From Desulfovibrio sp. DV (lineage in GTDB: Bacteria; Desulfobacterota; Desulfovibrionia; Desulfovibrionales; Desulfovibrionaceae): a stretch of 64,000 bases of DNA. Positions 8,672-18,872 of this stretch are shown piece after piece. Each line of letters starts with the position of its first letter. Positions within the stretch are counted from its first letter, which is position 1. The stretch is from NCBI RefSeq assembly GCF_001936595.1, contig NZ_MLBG01000007.1, positions 1 to 64,000 of the forward strand. Direction: 5' to 3'. The position numbers and the translations under genes were made by a program. The notes under the pieces were generated by a model that saw nothing but the letters and a program-made list of their open reading frames with translations, was not told the DNA's origin and did no database searches.

Positions 8672-11600
8672 TTAGCCTGCTTTTGTCTCCTTAGCAATAC
8701 GTTTTCCCATAAAACGACTCAATCCTGCTCCCGCGCCCATGATGAGCTTGAAAAAGACCGGGATGAAAAAGGGCGCGATAATGGTGGCCCCGAGCATCCC
8801 GCCGATGACGCCGGTACCGATGGCGTGGCGGCTGTTGGCCCCGGCTCCGGTGGAGATGGCCAGCGGCAGACAGCCGAGGATAAAGGCCAGGGAGGTCATG
8901 ATGATGGGGCGAAAGCGCAGCATCGAGGCCGACAGGGCCGCCTCGGCCAGGGTTTTGCCGGCCTTGACCTCAAGCACGGCGAATTCCACGATGAGGATGG
9001 CGTTTTTGGCTGCCAGGCCAATCAGCGTCACCAGGGCGATCTGGAAGTAGATGTCGTTACTGAGCGCGCGGCCGTAGACGGCGGCAATGGCTCCGAACAG
9101 GGCAAAGGGCACGGCCAGGACCACGGCAAAGGGCAGGCTCCAGCGTTCGTACTGGGCGGCCAGGATCAGGATGACCATGACGATGCCCATGGCAAAGACC
9201 ACGGTCGATGAGCCTTGGGCTGCTTTTTCCTGGTAGGCCGAGCCGGTCCAGGCCAGGGTGTAGTCCGAGGGCAGCACCTTGGCCGCCGCCTGCTCCATGG
9301 CGGCCAGGGCCTCGCCCGAGGTATGGCCCGGGGCGGGCTGGCCCATGATCTTGGCCGCCGGGAACACGTTGAAGCGCTCCATGACCTCGGGGCCGGTGGA
9401 CTTTTCGATGGTGGCCAGGGCGGTTAGGGGAATCATTTCGCCTTTGCTGGAGCGCACGAATACGTCGCGCAGATCCTCGGGGCGGTCGCGGAAATCCGCT
9501 TCGGACTGGATCTGGACCTTGAAGGTCCGGCCGAATTTATTGAAGTCGTTGACGTAGTAGGCACCGAACGTGGCCTGCATGGCGTCATAGACGTCGCTTA
9601 TGGCGACGCCCAGCGCCTTGGCCTTGGCGCGGTCGAGGTCGATGCGAAGCTGGGGCACGTTGGCCCCGAAGGTGGTGGCCACGCGGCCGAGCACCGGGTT
9701 TTTTGAGGCCTCGGCCACCAGCTTGTCGGTCATGGCGGCCAGGGCCTTGACGTCGCCTTCGCCACGGCTTTGCAGATAGGCGTCGAAGCCGCCGGTATTG
9801 GACATGCCGGAGATGGCCGGCGGATTAAAGGCCAGCGTCAGGCTCTTGGGCAGGGCCATGCCCCGGCCGAAGATGCGCTTGACCACGTCAAAGGAGGACA
9901 GTCCCGGGGCCTCGCGTTCGCCCCAGGGTTTGAGCGGCATAAAGGTTGTGCCGTAGTTGGAGCGGTAGGTGAAGCTCAAGAGATCCAGACCGTTGATGGC
10001 GATGACGTCTTTGGTCGAAGGATCCTTCATGTTCATCGCGTCCATGGCGTCGCCAATGGCTTCGGTGGCGCGAAGCGACGTGCCGTCGGGCAGGATGTTG
10101 ACGGCAATGACATAGCCCTGGTCTTCGTCCGGGACAAGTCCGCCCGGCACCTGCTTAAACAGCCAGCCCGTGGCCAGGCACAGTCCGGCAAAGAGCAGAA
10201 TGGCGACAAAGCTGCGGCGCAGCAAAAAGGCCACGCCGGCGCCATAGACCCGGGTCAGGCCGTCAAAGGCCCGGTTAAAGGCCCGAAACAGGCGATTGGG
10301 CTCCTGGTGGCCGGCTTTGAGCAGGCTCGCGCACAAGGCCGGCGTCAGGGTCAGGGCCACCAGGCCGGAGATGGCCACGGAGACGGCGATGGTGATGGCG
10401 AACTGCTTGTACATCTGGCCGGTGAGTCCGCCGAGGAAGGCGACAGGGATGAACACGGCGCAAAGGACCAGCACAATGGCCACAATCGGTCCGGTCACTT
10501 CCTCCATGGCCTTGGCCGTGGCTTCCTTGGGCGGGAGCTTCTGGGTGGTCATGATGCGTTCGACGTTTTCAAGCACCACGATGGCATCGTCCACGACGAT
10601 GCCGATGGCCAGGACCATGCCAAAGAGCGTCAGGGTGTTGATGGTAAAGCCGAGCGCCTGCATTCCGGCAAAGGTGCCGATGATCGACACCGGCACGGCC
10701 AGACAGGGGATGAGCGTGGCCCGGAAGTTTTGCAGGAAGATATAAACCACCAGAAAGACCAGGACCATGGCTTCGACGAGGGTATGGATGACCTCCTTGA
10801 TGGAGACGCGCACAAAGGTGGTGGTATCAAGTGGCACCGAATAGGTGACGCCGTCGGGGAACCGTTTGGACAGTTCGGCCAGCTTGGCTGTCACCAGATC
10901 GGCCGTGTCCAGCGCGTTGGCCCCTGGGGCAAGGAAGATGCCGATGTTGACGGTCGGGCTGCCGTTGCGTTTGGAAATGGAGTTATAGTCTTTGGCCCCC
11001 AGTTCGACGCGGGCCACATCTTTTAAGTGCAGGAGCGACCCGTCGGGCAGGGCGCGCAAAATGATGTCGCCAAAATCCTCAGGGGTCATGAGCCGCCCCT
11101 GGGTGGTCACCATATAGTTGAGCGCCACAGGGTGATCGGGGTTTGTCGGCTCGGCCCCGACACGGCCGGCGGCGAACTGGGCGTTTTGTTCGGTGATGGC
11201 TGCGGCCACGTCCGCCGGCGTCAGCTTGACCTGGGCCAGCTTGTCCGGGCGCAGCCACACCCGCATGGAATAGTCCTTGGCTCCGAAGATGGAGGCATCA
11301 CCGACGCCGGGCAGGCGCTTGAGCTCATCTAAGACGTTGACCAGGACGTAGTTGCTGATAAAGACCGAATCGTACCGGCCGGTGGGTGAGTCGAAACCAA
11401 CGATCTGGAGGATGTTGGAGGATTTCTTGGTAACGGTAACGCCCTGGCGTCGGACCTCGGCGGGCAGGGTGGTCTGGGCGGCCTGGACGCGGTTGTTGAC
11501 GTTGATCGTGTTCTGGTCGGGGTTGGTGCCCACGGCAAAGGTCACGGTGATTGACAGCGAGCCGTCGCCGGAACTCGTCGAGCGCATGTAGAGCATGTTG

Positions 11601-11821
11601 TCGACGCCGTTTATCTGCTGCTCAAGCGGCGCGGCCACGGTTGCGGCGATGACCTCGGGGCTGGCCCCGGGGTAGACGGCCGTGACGTTGACTTCCGGCG
11701 GAATGATGTCGGGAAATTGGGCAATGGGCAGGTTTCGAATCGCCGCCAGACCCGCCAGCACGATGACCAGCGAGATGACGATGGAGAAAACCGGACGGCC
11801 CAGGAAGAAGCGTGAAATCAT
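8672..11821 (-). CDS. RND efflux transporter, HAE1 family (AcrB-like)
   Basis: The 1049-residue inner-membrane proton antiporter has a full AcrB-type layout: twelve membrane helices and two large periplasmic loops. TM4 contains the paired acidic proton-relay residues ([18 protein letters not shown]), and TM10 the conserved Lys ([15 protein letters not shown]). The N-terminus [17 protein letters not shown] is typical of HAE1 pumps. It exports hydrophobic or amphiphilic compounds with a fusion protein and an outer-membrane channel. The ATG overlaps the stop of the fusion-protein gene (ATGA). No TolC-type gene is adjacent, so the outer-membrane partner must be encoded elsewhere. Confidence 0.96.
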   Translation of the reverse strand: MISRFFLGRPVFSIVISLVIVLAGLAAIRNLPIAQFPDIIPPEVNVTAVYPGASPEVIAATVAAPLEQQINGVDNMLYMRSTSSGDGSLSITVTFAVGTNPDQNTINVNNRVQAAQTTLPAEVRRQGVTVTKKSSNILQIVGFDSPTGRYDSVFISNYVLVNVLDELKRLPGVGDASIFGAKDYSMRVWLRPDKLAQVKLTPADVAAAITEQNAQFAAGRVGAEPTNPDHPVALNYMVTTQGRLMTPEDFGDIILRALPDGSLLHLKDVARVELGAKDYNSISKRNGSPTVNIGIFLAPGANALDTADLVTAKLAELSKRFPDGVTYSVPLDTTTFVRVSIKEVIHTLVEAMVLVFLVVYIFLQNFRATLIPCLAVPVSIIGTFAGMQALGFTINTLTLFGMVLAIGIVVDDAIVVLENVERIMTTQKLPPKEATAKAMEEVTGPIVAIVLVLCAVFIPVAFLGGLTGQMYKQFAITIAVSVAISGLVALTLTPALCASLLKAGHQEPNRLFRAFNRAFDGLTRVYGAGVAFLLRRSFVAILLFAGLCLATGWLFKQVPGGLVPDEDQGYVIAVNILPDGTSLRATEAIGDAMDAMNMKDPSTKDVIAINGLDLLSFTYRSNYGTTFMPLKPWGEREAPGLSSFDVVKRIFGRGMALPKSLTLAFNPPAISGMSNTGGFDAYLQSRGEGDVKALAAMTDKLVAEASKNPVLGRVATTFGANVPQLRIDLDRAKAKALGVAISDVYDAMQATFGAYYVNDFNKFGRTFKVQIQSEADFRDRPEDLRDVFVRSSKGEMIPLTALATIEKSTGPEVMERFNVFPAAKIMGQPAPGHTSGEALAAMEQAAAKVLPSDYTLAWTGSAYQEKAAQGSSTVVFAMGIVMVILILAAQYERWSLPFAVVLAVPFALFGAIAAVYGRALSNDIYFQIALVTLIGLAAKNAILIVEFAVLEVKAGKTLAEAALSASMLRFRPIIMTSLAFILGCLPLAISTGAGANSRHAIGTGVIGGMLGATIIAPFFIPVFFKLIMGAGAGLSRFMGKRIAKETKAG

Positions 11822-13086
11822 GAACGGGCCTCCTTGCCCTCGACCTTTGCAGCCTCGCCGGTCTTGGTAGTGGCGTCGGAAGCCCCGCCGCCGGCCGGCT
11901 CGGCCTTGGCCGCCGGGGCCGGGGTGTCGCCGCGCACCGTGACGGTCATGCCGGGACGGACCTTGATGACCCCTTCGGCCACGATGCGCTCACCCGGCTC
12001 CAGACCTTTTTCAACAAGATAGGTGTTGCCGACCGTCTCGCCGAGGACCACCGGACGCGGGGCAATCTGGTTCTTGTCGTCCACGGTCCAGACCATGGCC
12101 CCCTGCTGGGTGTTGAGCACAGCCCCCTGGGGAATGGCCAGCACGTCCTTGTAGCGAGCCCCTTCCAGGCGCACCCGCACGAACTGCCCGGGCAGCACCA
12201 GCCCGTCGGGGTTGGCGAACTCGGCCCGGACCTTGACCACGCCCGTGGTGGAATCCACTTGCGTGTCGGTGAAGTTGATGCGGCCGGTGTCCGGATAATC
12301 CACGCCGTCAGGCATGGTCAGGCGCACGCCGAAGTCGTTGCCGCCAGTGATGACCACCTTGCCCTCGGCCCGCAGCTTGCGCAGCTTCATCATCTCCGGA
12401 CCGGACATGGAGAAGTTGACGTAGATCGGATCGACCCGGGAAATGGTGGTCAAAAGGCTGGCGTCGGTGTTGGTGGTGACCAGGCTGCCCTCGGACCGGG
12501 TTTCCTTGCTGGTCATGCCGGAAATGGGGGCCGTGACCTTGGTCCATTCGAGGTTGAGCGAGGCTTCCCGGAGCTTGCCCCGGGCCGTTTCCACGGCGGA
12601 AGTGGTGGATTCCAGGGTGGTCTTGGCGTCGTCGTTGTCCTTTTTGGCCACCACATCGCCCTTGTAGAGCGTCGCCATGCGTTCGGCATCGCGCTTGGCC
12701 TGGGCCAAACTGGCCTCAGCCTGGCCAAGGGCCCCCTTGGCCTGCTCCAGGGCGGCCTGATAGGGTGCCGGGTCGATCTCGAACATGAGTTCGCCCTGGC
12801 GCACCCGGGAACCTTCCTCATAGTTGCGGCGCAGCAAAATGCCGCCAACCCGGGCCCGCACCTCGACCTCGCGCGAACCGGCGGTCTGGCCCATGTAGGC
12901 CATCTCCAGGGGGATGTCGGCCCGGGCCACGGTGTGGGCCACGATCTCGGGCGGTGGCGGTGCGCCAGCCCCGGCCTCCTGGCCGGAACTGTCCGTGGCG
13001 CAGCCGGACAGGGCGGCCACAAGGGCCAGGGGAAGGCAAAGGGCCGCAGTGCGGCGGAGTGTCTGGGCTAAAACGGATGCGGACAT
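11818..13086 (-). CDS. RND efflux membrane-fusion lipoprotein (AcrA-like)
   Basis: The 422-residue adaptor has a lipoprotein signal (ALVAALSGC), a lipoyl/barrel-sandwich half ([20 protein letters not shown]), a long α-helical hairpin (about residues 105-175), the second lipoyl half ([15 protein letters not shown]) and a β-barrel plus membrane-proximal domain. The Ala/Lys/Glu-rich C-terminal tail is probably disordered. The start at 13086 is set by a GGAGG site 7 nt upstream. It is translationally coupled to the downstream pump gene, with which it forms a periplasm-spanning exporter. Confidence 0.93.
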   Translation of the reverse strand: MSASVLAQTLRRTAALCLPLALVAALSGCATDSSGQEAGAGAPPPPEIVAHTVARADIPLEMAYMGQTAGSREVEVRARVGGILLRRNYEEGSRVRQGELMFEIDPAPYQAALEQAKGALGQAEASLAQAKRDAERMATLYKGDVVAKKDNDDAKTTLESTTSAVETARGKLREASLNLEWTKVTAPISGMTSKETRSEGSLVTTNTDASLLTTISRVDPIYVNFSMSGPEMMKLRKLRAEGKVVITGGNDFGVRLTMPDGVDYPDTGRINFTDTQVDSTTGVVKVRAEFANPDGLVLPGQFVRVRLEGARYKDVLAIPQGAVLNTQQGAMVWTVDDKNQIAPRPVVLGETVGNTYLVEKGLEPGERIVAEGVIKVRPGMTVTVRGDTPAPAAKAEPAGGGASDATTKTGEAAKVEGKEARS

Positions 13087-13154
13087 GGCAACCTCCAAAA
13101 CAGGTAGCCGCTCCGAATGTCGGAGCGGGAATGCGGCACAATCGCGGCCAGTGT

Positions 13155-14165
13155 TCATTGCACCACCTGGCCCGGGCCGTCGCCCCGGGCCAGAAGCGGC
13201 ATCCAGGCGGCGGCAAAACGGTCAGCGGCCTTGGCGGTGAAATGGTAGCCGTCGTTGCGGTCAAACCAGGGGACGAGCAAATCGGTGTTGGGTCCGGAAA
13301 AGACGTTCCGGGCCGGGTTGGCAACCTCGGTCTGGGCCGCGGTCAGGGCCGGGCAGGACCGGTAGCAGGCCGGATCGCTGTGGTCGGAACACCCGGGGTC
13401 GAGATACAGCGAGGCCCTGGCCACGAGAATGTCGCTGGCCTCGCCGACGCGCTGGCGTATCTGGGCGATCACGGCCTCAAGCAGGGCGCGGTAGTCGCGC
13501 GCGTCCAGGCCCAGGGCGCAGTCAGCCTCGCCCTGGTGGAAAAGGATATGGGTGGGGGGCAGGCCCTGGGCGATGAGGTCGTCCAGGGTGGCCAGGAGCA
13601 AGGGGTTGAGCGTGCCGCCCGGTCCCCAGTTGAGGATGGAGGAACCACCCCGGGCGATGTCGGCGAAAACGACGGTGTCGTACAGGCCGCTGGCCACCAC
13701 CCGGTCACCCAGACGCGGCCAGGTGCTGCCCTTGGTTCCGGTTGCACCGGGCAGGGCGTCATGGGCCTTCTGGCAGGTCCCGCCGAAAAAGGCGTAGACC
13801 GGCTGTCTGGAATCATAGCCCGGGTCAACCGTGTTGGAGGCGTTGGACTGGCCAAAGACCAGGGCCACCATGGTGCGCCCCACGGCCAGGGTGGCGCAGT
13901 CTCCGGCCGGCTCCCCGGCCGGTCCGGGGAAGACGGCCAATTCGCCGGTTTCGGGCAACACCGGCACGCGCCCGGCATAGCGGGCCTGGATGGCGTCCGG
14001 CGAAAGGACTTCAAGGGCCCCCGCCCCGTCTGCAGAAGGATGCACGGCCAAAAGCGCCAGGGCCGCCAGACCGGCAACACTCAGCGTCAGGCGGTGCACC
14101 CGGTTGGAGGGAGGGGTTAACGGCTGTTCACTTGCAGGGCCAAGAAAATTACGCGGCAACGGCAT
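13155..14165 (-). CDS. Secreted SGNH-type carbohydrate esterase (sialate O-acetylesterase-like)
   Basis: This 336-residue protein has an N-terminal signal peptide (hydrophobic LTLSVAGLAALALLA) and two SGNH/CE6-type blocks. ALVFGQSNASN holds the nucleophile Ser in a GQSN motif, and ILFHQGEADC is the block III variant of WHQGE. The C-terminal WFDRNDGYHFT supplies a plausible catalytic Asp/His pair. Such enzymes remove acetyl groups from sugars in the periplasm or outside the cell; the actual substrate is not inferable. The ATG at 14165, with GGGAG upstream, is preferred to a TTG at 14171. It overlaps the tetR end by 17 nt and lies 68 nt before the fusion-protein gene, an unusual location in an efflux operon. 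Confidence 0.75.
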   Translation of the reverse strand: MPLPRNFLGPASEQPLTPPSNRVHRLTLSVAGLAALALLAVHPSADGAGALEVLSPDAIQARYAGRVPVLPETGELAVFPGPAGEPAGDCATLAVGRTMVALVFGQSNASNTVDPGYDSRQPVYAFFGGTCQKAHDALPGATGTKGSTWPRLGDRVVASGLYDTVVFADIARGGSSILNWGPGGTLNPLLLATLDDLIAQGLPPTHILFHQGEADCALGLDARDYRALLEAVIAQIRQRVGEASDILVARASLYLDPGCSDHSDPACYRSCPALTAAQTEVANPARNVFSGPNTDLLVPWFDRNDGYHFTAKAADRFAAAWMPLLARGDGPGQVVQ

Positions 14166-14742
14166 GGGCAAACAACTCCCAATTGGCTGTGGTCTGGCGG
14201 GGCATATCCAGGTCTTCCGGCGTTCTGGCCTGGATCATCGCTGGCATGGCAATGAGGCCGATAAAGTTCACAAATATTTCTTCAGGCCGTACATCGGTGC
14301 GTATCTCACCACTTTTTTGGGCTGCATGAATGAGGTCGATGATTATCTCACGCAAAAGCTTGTGGTGTTTGAGCTTCAGGTCGCGGAGTTGCGTTTCTTC
14401 AAACCACAGGACATCGGATAAAAAGACGACTGGCAGTGCACAATAACGATTGACCAGGGCCATAGAGGAAAAATAAAGGCGGCGTATGGCATCCAAGGGG
14501 CTTGATGCTTCAGCTTTTGCCTGGCGTATATTGGCCATGAAGAATTCCTGGTGTTCTTCAATAATGGCCTTGAGGATTGCAGCCTTGTTTTTATAATGCC
14601 GGTACAGGGCGGCGGCCGAGATGCCGACGGCGTCGGCCACCCGGCGCACGGTAACAGCACCGATCCCCTGGCTGACGACAATGGCCAGGGCGGCTTCGGC
14701 GATCTGTTCGCGGCGCAGGGGGGAATCAAGGCGTTCAGTCAT
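14149..14742 (-). CDS. TetR-family transcriptional regulator
   Basis: This 197-residue one-domain repressor has an N-terminal helix-turn-helix (TVRRVADAVGISAAALYRHY, about residues 31-50) followed by an all-helical ligand domain. It is the first gene of the efflux cassette and likely represses its own transcript and the pump. There is no ribosome site before the ATG at 14742. A promoter-like pair with an internal dyad lies only 8 nt upstream, compatible with a leaderless mRNA and autoregulation. Its codon use and lower-GC patches (14280-14600) differ from neighbouring genes, hinting at separate ancestry. Confidence 0.92.
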   Translation of the reverse strand: MTERLDSPLRREQIAEAALAIVVSQGIGAVTVRRVADAVGISAAALYRHYKNKAAILKAIIEEHQEFFMANIRQAKAEASSPLDAIRRLYFSSMALVNRYCALPVVFLSDVLWFEETQLRDLKLKHHKLLREIIIDLIHAAQKSGEIRTDVRPEEIFVNFIGLIAMPAMIQARTPEDLDMPRQTTANWELFAHAVAA

Positions 14743-14749
14743 GGGGAGG

Positions 14750-14777
14750 AAGTTAACACCGGTTTACAAACTGTCAA
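14750..14777 (-). promoter_or_regulatory. Candidate tetR promoter with overlapping operator dyad
   Basis: The minus strand reads TTGACA (14777-14772), a 16-nt spacer, then TAACTT (14755-14750) as a weak -10. The spacer contains GTTTGTAAAC, which has GTTT/AAAC arms that a TetR dimer could bind. The -10 ends 8 nt before the tetR ATG, so transcription would start at or next to the codon. This is a pattern reading only, with no expression data. Confidence 0.45.
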
Positions 14778-14842
14778 GAAGGATGCCTCGGCTGGCGGCG
14801 GGAGATAAAACGGGCTGGCTGCGCTGTCAAGAGGCTTGGCCG

Positions 14843-16664
14843 TCAGACCACCGTGGCCCGAATGACTTCTTCGATAGTCGTGATTCCGTTGAGGATTTTT
14901 TCCAGCCCGTCCTCACGCAGGGTGGTCATGCCCGACGCGATGGCCTTGGCCCGGAGCCGGCCGGCCTCGGAACTGTGCAGGATAAGATCGGCCATGGCTT
15001 CGTCGATGACCAGCAATTCGTGGATGGAGGTGCGGCCGCGAAAGCCGGTGTGGATACACTGGGGACAGCCCTTGGCCCGCCAGATGGTGCGCCCGGCCAG
15101 TCGGGCGGCGGCCGGGCCGAAGGGGAGCAGATCGTCGTCGCTTGGGACAAAGGCCTCCCGGCAATGCGGGCACAGGACGCGCACCAGCCGCTGGGCCACA
15201 AGCGCCCGCACCACCGAACAGACCATGTAGGCTTCGATGCCCATATCGACCATGCGGGTGATGGCCGAGGCGGCGTCGTTGGTGTGCAGGGTGGAAAAGA
15301 CGAGGTGGCCGGTCAGCGCCGCCTGGCAGGCGATCTGGGCGGTTTCGGCATCGCGGATTTCGCCGACCAGGATGACATCCGGGTCCTGGCGCAAAATCGA
15401 GCGCAGCCCGCCGGCAAAGGTCAGGTCGATCTTGGCGTTGACCTGCATCTGGCCGACACCTTCGATCTGGTATTCCACCGGGTCCTCAATGGTCAGGATG
15501 TTTTTGTCCGAGGAATTGATGTGGTTGATGATGGCGTAGAGGGTGGTGGATTTGCCGGAGCCGGTCGGGCCGGTAACCAAAATGATGCCGTGGGGCAGGG
15601 TGACCAGGGTTTTAAGCCGGGTAAAGTGGGCCGGCGACAGGCCCAGTTCCTCAAGGCTCAAGATGCGGCTGATTTTTTTCGAGCAGGCGCAGCACCAACC
15701 GCTCGCCGAACTTGGTGGGAAAGACCGAGACGCGGATGTCCACGTTGCGGTTGCCAAGCCGGATGTCGAAACTGCCGTCCTGGGGCAGGCGGCGTTCGGC
15801 GATGTCGAGCTTGGAGCGGATCTTGACGTGGGAAACCACCGGCGGATGCCAGCGCTTGTCCAGGGTCTTGATGTCGTAGAGCACGCCGTCGAGGCGAAAG
15901 CGGATCTTGAGCGAATTTTGGTACGGCTCGATATGGATGTCGCTGCACAGGTCGCGCACGGCCTGGGTGAGGAGCTGGTTGACGAGCCGGATGACCGGGG
16001 CGTTGGAGGTCTCGTCCAGGAGATCCTCGGTGGACATGTTCTCCGGCGGCGGCCCCATGAAATCATCCAGGCTGACGTCGCCCAGCCGCGTTTCCCCATC
16101 GGCCTCGGCCTGGCCAAAGGCGTGGTTGATGGCGGCCAGGATGGTCTCGGGCAGGGCCAGGGCCGGTTCGAGGTCGGGCGCGCCAAGCATCCGGCGCACG
16201 TCGTCGGCCAGTTCCGGGGAAAAGGGATCGGCCAGGGCCAGGACAAGCCGGCCGTTGTTGTCGGTGAAGGGCACGGCCAGATTGCGCTTGAGATAGGCAA
16301 AGGGCAGGGCGCGCAGCCGTTCGGCGTCGGCATCGCTGACGGGTATGGTTTCGAGATAGGGCAGGCCAAGCGCCTTGGCCAGGGCACAGGCCGCCAGGGC
16401 CGGGTCGGCCTTGTGCACTTCGGCCAGCCGGCGAAAGGGGTTGTGGCCGCTTCGGGCGGCTTCGGCAAAGACGTCTTCCAGGGCGGCCACGGTGAGCCCC
16501 AGGGTTTCGGCCACCGGTTCCAGGAGCACCGGGCGCGGCAGGCAGGGAGCCGGGGCCAGGCCCGGACCGCGCTCGCGGCCGGTGCCGGCCGGCAGGCGGC
16601 ACAGGGCGGCCAGACGGTCCCCGATGCGTTTGGGGACAAGGCTCCCGGGCAGGGTCAGGGCCAT
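14843..16664 (-). CDS. gspE: T2SS cytoplasmic ATPase GspE (frameshifted as sequenced)
   Basis: GspE is the hexameric ATPase that drives pseudopilus assembly. From the ATG at 16664 the frame encodes the N1E/N2E domains and the start of the ATPase core ([16 protein letters not shown]), then stops at 15651. The rest of the protein, from [11 protein letters not shown] on, lies in the next frame and ends at 14843. It carries Walker A ([10 protein letters not shown]), the Asp box and Walker B ([20 protein letters not shown]), and the tetra-Cys zinc module (CPHC, CPQC). The break is at seven A (minus strand 15679-15673); dropping one A restores ~606 residues, the normal length. Both halves look under normal constraint, so sequencing error or recoding is as plausible as decay. 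The gene begins 4 nt after the gspD stop. Confidence 0.85.
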
Positions 16665-16668
16665 GGAA

Positions 16669-18705
16669 TCAGCTGCCGGCTCCGGCGGCAAAAAAGACAG
16701 GGGCCTTGCGGATCGGTTTGGACAGCTCTTCCTCGTTGAATTCGATCTGGCGTTCGATCTCCATCTTCTTGGCGTGCAGGATCTGGCTGCTCTCAACTCC
16801 CGGCGAGGTGATGCGCGGGGTGATGAAGACATAGAGATTGGTGCGTTGGTCGTTGACCGACTTGTTTTTAAAAAGCCAGCCGAGGACCGGGACGTCGCCC
16901 AGGCCCGGGACCTTGCTGTTGCCTTCGCTGCGGCTTTTGCCGATGAGCCCGGAGAGCACGATGGTCTCGGCGTTTTGGCACATCACCGTGGTCTCGGTGA
17001 CGCGCTTGCGGGTGGTCGGCTGCAGGGTACCCGTTTCCTGGGTCACGGTTTCATCGATGCGGCTGGTTTCCTGCTTGATCTTGAGCTTGATGGAGTCGCC
17101 TTCGTTTATCTGCGGCGTGACCTTGAGGGTTGTGCCGACGTCTTTGTAGTCAAAGCGCTGGTAGGGGCGGTCGGTGGTGGACTGGCCCACATCCTGGCTG
17201 GTCAGGTAGGGCCGGTTCTCGGCCACGGTGATAGTGGCTTCCTCGTTGTCGAGGGTCATCAACTGGGGCGTGGCGATGATGTTGAAGCTGTTGTCGGACT
17301 TGGAGGCGTTGACCATGGCCTGGAGGTTGGAATAGACGACCTCGCCGATCTTGACCGGGAAGGCCAGTGCGCCAAGCGATCCGCCGGCCGGGGGGACAAA
17401 GGCCCCGGAGGAATTGTACAGGGATTCGTAGCCGGACGGATTGGACGAACCGTAAATGAGGCCGCCGTACTTGCTGTCGCCAAGACCGGACTGCTTGTTG
17501 GCCACGTTTAAGTTGACGCCAAAAGACACGGACTTGTCGGTGGAGACTTCCATGATCAGGGCCTCGACGTAGACCTGCTTGCGTGGGGCGTCGAGCTTTT
17601 TGACCACCTGGTCGACAAAGGCGAAATCTTCCGGGGCAGCGGTGACGAGGAGGCTGTTGGTGGATTTGTCGGCCACGAAATTAAAGCCACCGGAGATGGT
17701 GGGGGCCTGCGCCTTGGCCGCGTCTCCCGAGGCGCTGCTGCCCTTGGTGAACAGTTCGTTTAAGACCTTGCTCAGGTTTTCCGAGTCGGCGTGCTGGAGC
17801 TTGTAGACGTGCAGATTGCCCTGTTCCATGGGATTGGGCACGTCCAGGCGGGTCAGCAGCGATTTGATCTGGGTGACGTACTGCGGTTCGGCCAGAACGA
17901 TGACCGCGTTGGTGCGTTCTTCGGGGACCACGCTGATCTTGGCTCCGCCGCCTTCCTTGGTGGCGGCCTGGGTCAGCAGCTTTTCGATCTTTTGGGACAG
18001 TTTGGCGGCCGAGGCGTGCTTGAGGGGAAAGAGATAGAGGGAGGCCTTGGCCGAGGCCAGATCGAGCTGGTCCACGATGCCGATGACGCGCTGGATGTTG
18101 GGGCGGTAGTCGGTGATGATGAGCGTATTGGTGTCGGGAAAATCGGCCAACATGCCGTCCGGGGAGACCAGCGGGGCGAGGACCTTGCGCAGTTCCGGGG
18201 AGCGGATGTTTTTGAGCGGCACAATCTGCGTCATCATGCTGTCGTTGGGCGAGGCCACGGTTTCGCGGCCCTCGATAAGCGGCATGCTACGGGCCCGGCT
18301 GGTCTTGGCCGGCACGATCTTGACGAAGTTCTCGGTGGGCAGGGCGGTGTAGCCGTTGACCTCGAGCACCGACTCGAAAACCCTGTAGACCTCGGGCACG
18401 GACAAGGGTTTGGGGGAAATGACCGTGACATTGCCCTTGACCGCGTCGTCGATGACGAAATTTTTGCCGGTAACCTGGCTTATGTATTTGATAAAAGCGC
18501 GCAGATCCACGCCGTCGAAATTGATGCTGATGGTCTTGGCCGATTCGTCTTCCGGAGTTGCCTCAGGCGCGTTCGGGACTGCAGCCTGGGCCGATGCCGG
18601 CCGGGCCTGCCCCAGGAGGGCCAGCCAGAGGAAACAACCGGCCAGGAGCAGGGCCAGGGCGCATCCGGCCGGTGCCGGGAACGGGAAAGAGCGGGGACGC
18701 GTCAT
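16669..18705 (-). CDS. gspD: T2SS outer-membrane secretin GspD
   Basis: GspD forms the outer-membrane gate. The 678-residue product has a signal peptide (LALLLAGCFLWLALLGQARPASA), then N0 (about 55-130, TISINFDGVDLRAFIKYISQ), three KH-like N1-N3 repeats (MMTQIVPLKNIRSPEL, LYLFPLKHASAAKLSQ, LHVYKLQHADSENLS) and the secretin β-barrel domain (VYVEALIMEVSTDKSVSFGV; GSLGALAFPV gate region; LSGLIGKSRSEGNSKVPGLG). A C-terminal helical tail may serve as pilotin-binding S-domain. The ATG at 18705 is preceded by CCAAGG. Frames extending to 19050 have no signal sequence and overlap the porin gene. gspE follows 4 nt later. Confidence 0.95.
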   Translation of the reverse strand: MTRPRSFPFPAPAGCALALLLAGCFLWLALLGQARPASAQAAVPNAPEATPEDESAKTISINFDGVDLRAFIKYISQVTGKNFVIDDAVKGNVTVISPKPLSVPEVYRVFESVLEVNGYTALPTENFVKIVPAKTSRARSMPLIEGRETVASPNDSMMTQIVPLKNIRSPELRKVLAPLVSPDGMLADFPDTNTLIITDYRPNIQRVIGIVDQLDLASAKASLYLFPLKHASAAKLSQKIEKLLTQAATKEGGGAKISVVPEERTNAVIVLAEPQYVTQIKSLLTRLDVPNPMEQGNLHVYKLQHADSENLSKVLNELFTKGSSASGDAAKAQAPTISGGFNFVADKSTNSLLVTAAPEDFAFVDQVVKKLDAPRKQVYVEALIMEVSTDKSVSFGVNLNVANKQSGLGDSKYGGLIYGSSNPSGYESLYNSSGAFVPPAGGSLGALAFPVKIGEVVYSNLQAMVNASKSDNSFNIIATPQLMTLDNEEATITVAENRPYLTSQDVGQSTTDRPYQRFDYKDVGTTLKVTPQINEGDSIKLKIKQETSRIDETVTQETGTLQPTTRKRVTETTVMCQNAETIVLSGLIGKSRSEGNSKVPGLGDVPVLGWLFKNKSVNDQRTNLYVFITPRITSPGVESSQILHAKKMEIERQIEFNEEELSKPIRKAPVFFAAGAGS

Positions 18706-18811
18706 GGCGGCACCTTGGAGATGGCGGTCATTGATGGACAGGCGGGGGCGGGAGGCCGGAGAACCGAGGCAACACACCCAGCAGCTCTGGGTGGCCGGCG
18801 CGCCCTGGATG

Positions 18812-18851
18812 CCTGGACGCTTCATAGCACGGCGGCTGTGAAGCGTCCAGG
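18812..18851 (-). terminator. Hairpin 3' of the porin gene (no U-tract)
   Basis: Perfect 13-bp arms (CCTGGACGCTTCA at 18812-18824, its complement at 18839-18851) enclose a 14-nt loop that can pair AGC/GCT internally. It sits 22 nt after the porin stop and ~107 nt before gspD. No run of U follows on the minus strand, so it may be a 3'-stabilising or partial-termination structure rather than a strong terminator. Confidence 0.5.
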
Positions 18852-18872
18852 GCGGGTCTCGGTCAGGCCGGC

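Noticed and set aside
8672-14742. Mobile element carrying the efflux cassette
   Set aside because: No transposase, integrase, terminal repeats or target duplications seen at either edge.
15673-15679. Classical -1 slippery heptamer (A AAA AAT) in gspE
   Set aside because: A -1 slip would give SAAS and a stop after four codons; the conserved downstream frame needs +1 instead.
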